A stretch of 64,000 nt of DNA from Penelope pileata (lineage: Eukaryota; Chordata; Aves; Galliformes; Cracidae), in the NCBI GenBank assembly GCA_013396635.1, contig WBMW01001651.1, positions 671,719 to 735,718 on the forward strand, in the 5' to 3' direction. This document shows positions 63,964 to 64,000 of this stretch, one piece after another. The position numbers and the translations under genes were made by a program. How positions within the stretch are numbered: the first letter of the stretch is position 1; every line of letters begins with the position of its first letter. The notes below the pieces were generated by a model, which saw nothing but the letters and a program-made list of their open reading frames with translations, was not told where the DNA came from and searched no databases.

Positions 63964-64000
63964 GGCCGGTCGGGGGGGCGGCCCCGGGTAGCTCCGGGAG

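Larger units (their letters stand above)
63590..64000. promoter_or_regulatory. CpG island, probable promoter (cut by window end)
   Basis: The last ~400 bases switch from AT-rich, CpG-poor DNA to very GC-rich DNA with frequent unmutated CpG (gcgcg, ccgcgcc, acgcg and others). There is a GC-box-like GGGGGGGCGGCCCC near 63971-63984. In vertebrate genomes this is typical of a constitutive or developmental promoter and first exon. Direction cannot be read from sequence alone: the gene may run right, out of the window, or left on the minus strand. Long frames here (63426-63818, 63482-63733 and 63571-63885, all minus) are composition artefacts unless shown otherwise. Confidence 0.85.

Noticed and set aside
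1..64000. CRISPR array, integrated virus, LTR retrotransposon, tRNA or rRNA genes
   Set aside because: No regularly spaced repeats, no paired LTRs with primer-binding site, and no cloverleaf with typical A/B boxes were seen by eye. CRISPR arrays are not expected in a vertebrate genome.

Overview
The window looks like a non-coding stretch of an avian nuclear genome, probably galliform or a close relative. The evidence is CR1 retrotransposon 3' ends on both strands. They have the bird-type tail: a 'gatgatc...ggtcccttccaaccc...ctatgattc' block on plus, or its complement on minus. There is also a decayed hAT-Charlie DNA transposon, few interspersed repeats overall, AT-rich unique sequence, and an abrupt GC-rich CpG island at the right edge. 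Nothing resembles a bacterial gene layout. No stretch encodes a protein that I can name as an intact gene, and nearly all short open frames behave like chance frames in intergenic or intronic DNA.

Layout. 1-5180 is unique DNA with one weak minus-strand exon-like block at the left edge (298-418). 5185-5590 is an old CR1 copy. 5591-23244 is unique DNA with A-rich microsatellites and a short perfect hairpin (15184-15209). A block rich in homeodomain cores lies near 22.2 kb. 23245-23338 is a short CR1 3' end, and a very degraded CR1 trace lies near 26.9 kb. 36952-37860 is an internally deleted hAT-Charlie element that still holds the last ~150 codons of its transposase in one frame, broken by six stops. 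37861-48551 is unique DNA with a long hairpin at 38759-38813 and a repeated-motif block at 46.58-46.73 kb. 48552-48908 is a CR1 with an internal deletion, and 52688-53048 is a CR1 on the minus strand.

53457-54689 is a 616-bp exact tandem duplication whose two copies are separated by a single N. This is most likely a false duplication made at an unmerged contig join. The right end (about 63.59-64.0 kb) is a dense CpG island containing a 13-bp minisatellite and a G-quadruplex-capable cluster. It should be a promoter, probably of a gene lying mostly outside the window or starting here.

Genes working together: none can be shown. The best hint of transcription is on the minus strand at the right end. 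The CpG island could start a transcript that reads a dual-frame block at about 62.8-63.0 kb. It would then reach a terminal-exon-like block at 60464-60609 that has an acceptor-like sequence, a stop and a downstream AATAAA. I do not recognise the encoded peptides, so this stays a hypothesis. No previously undescribed biological system is evident. The strongest observations are the assembly duplication, the hAT relic, the hairpin near 38.78 kb and the CpG-island architecture.
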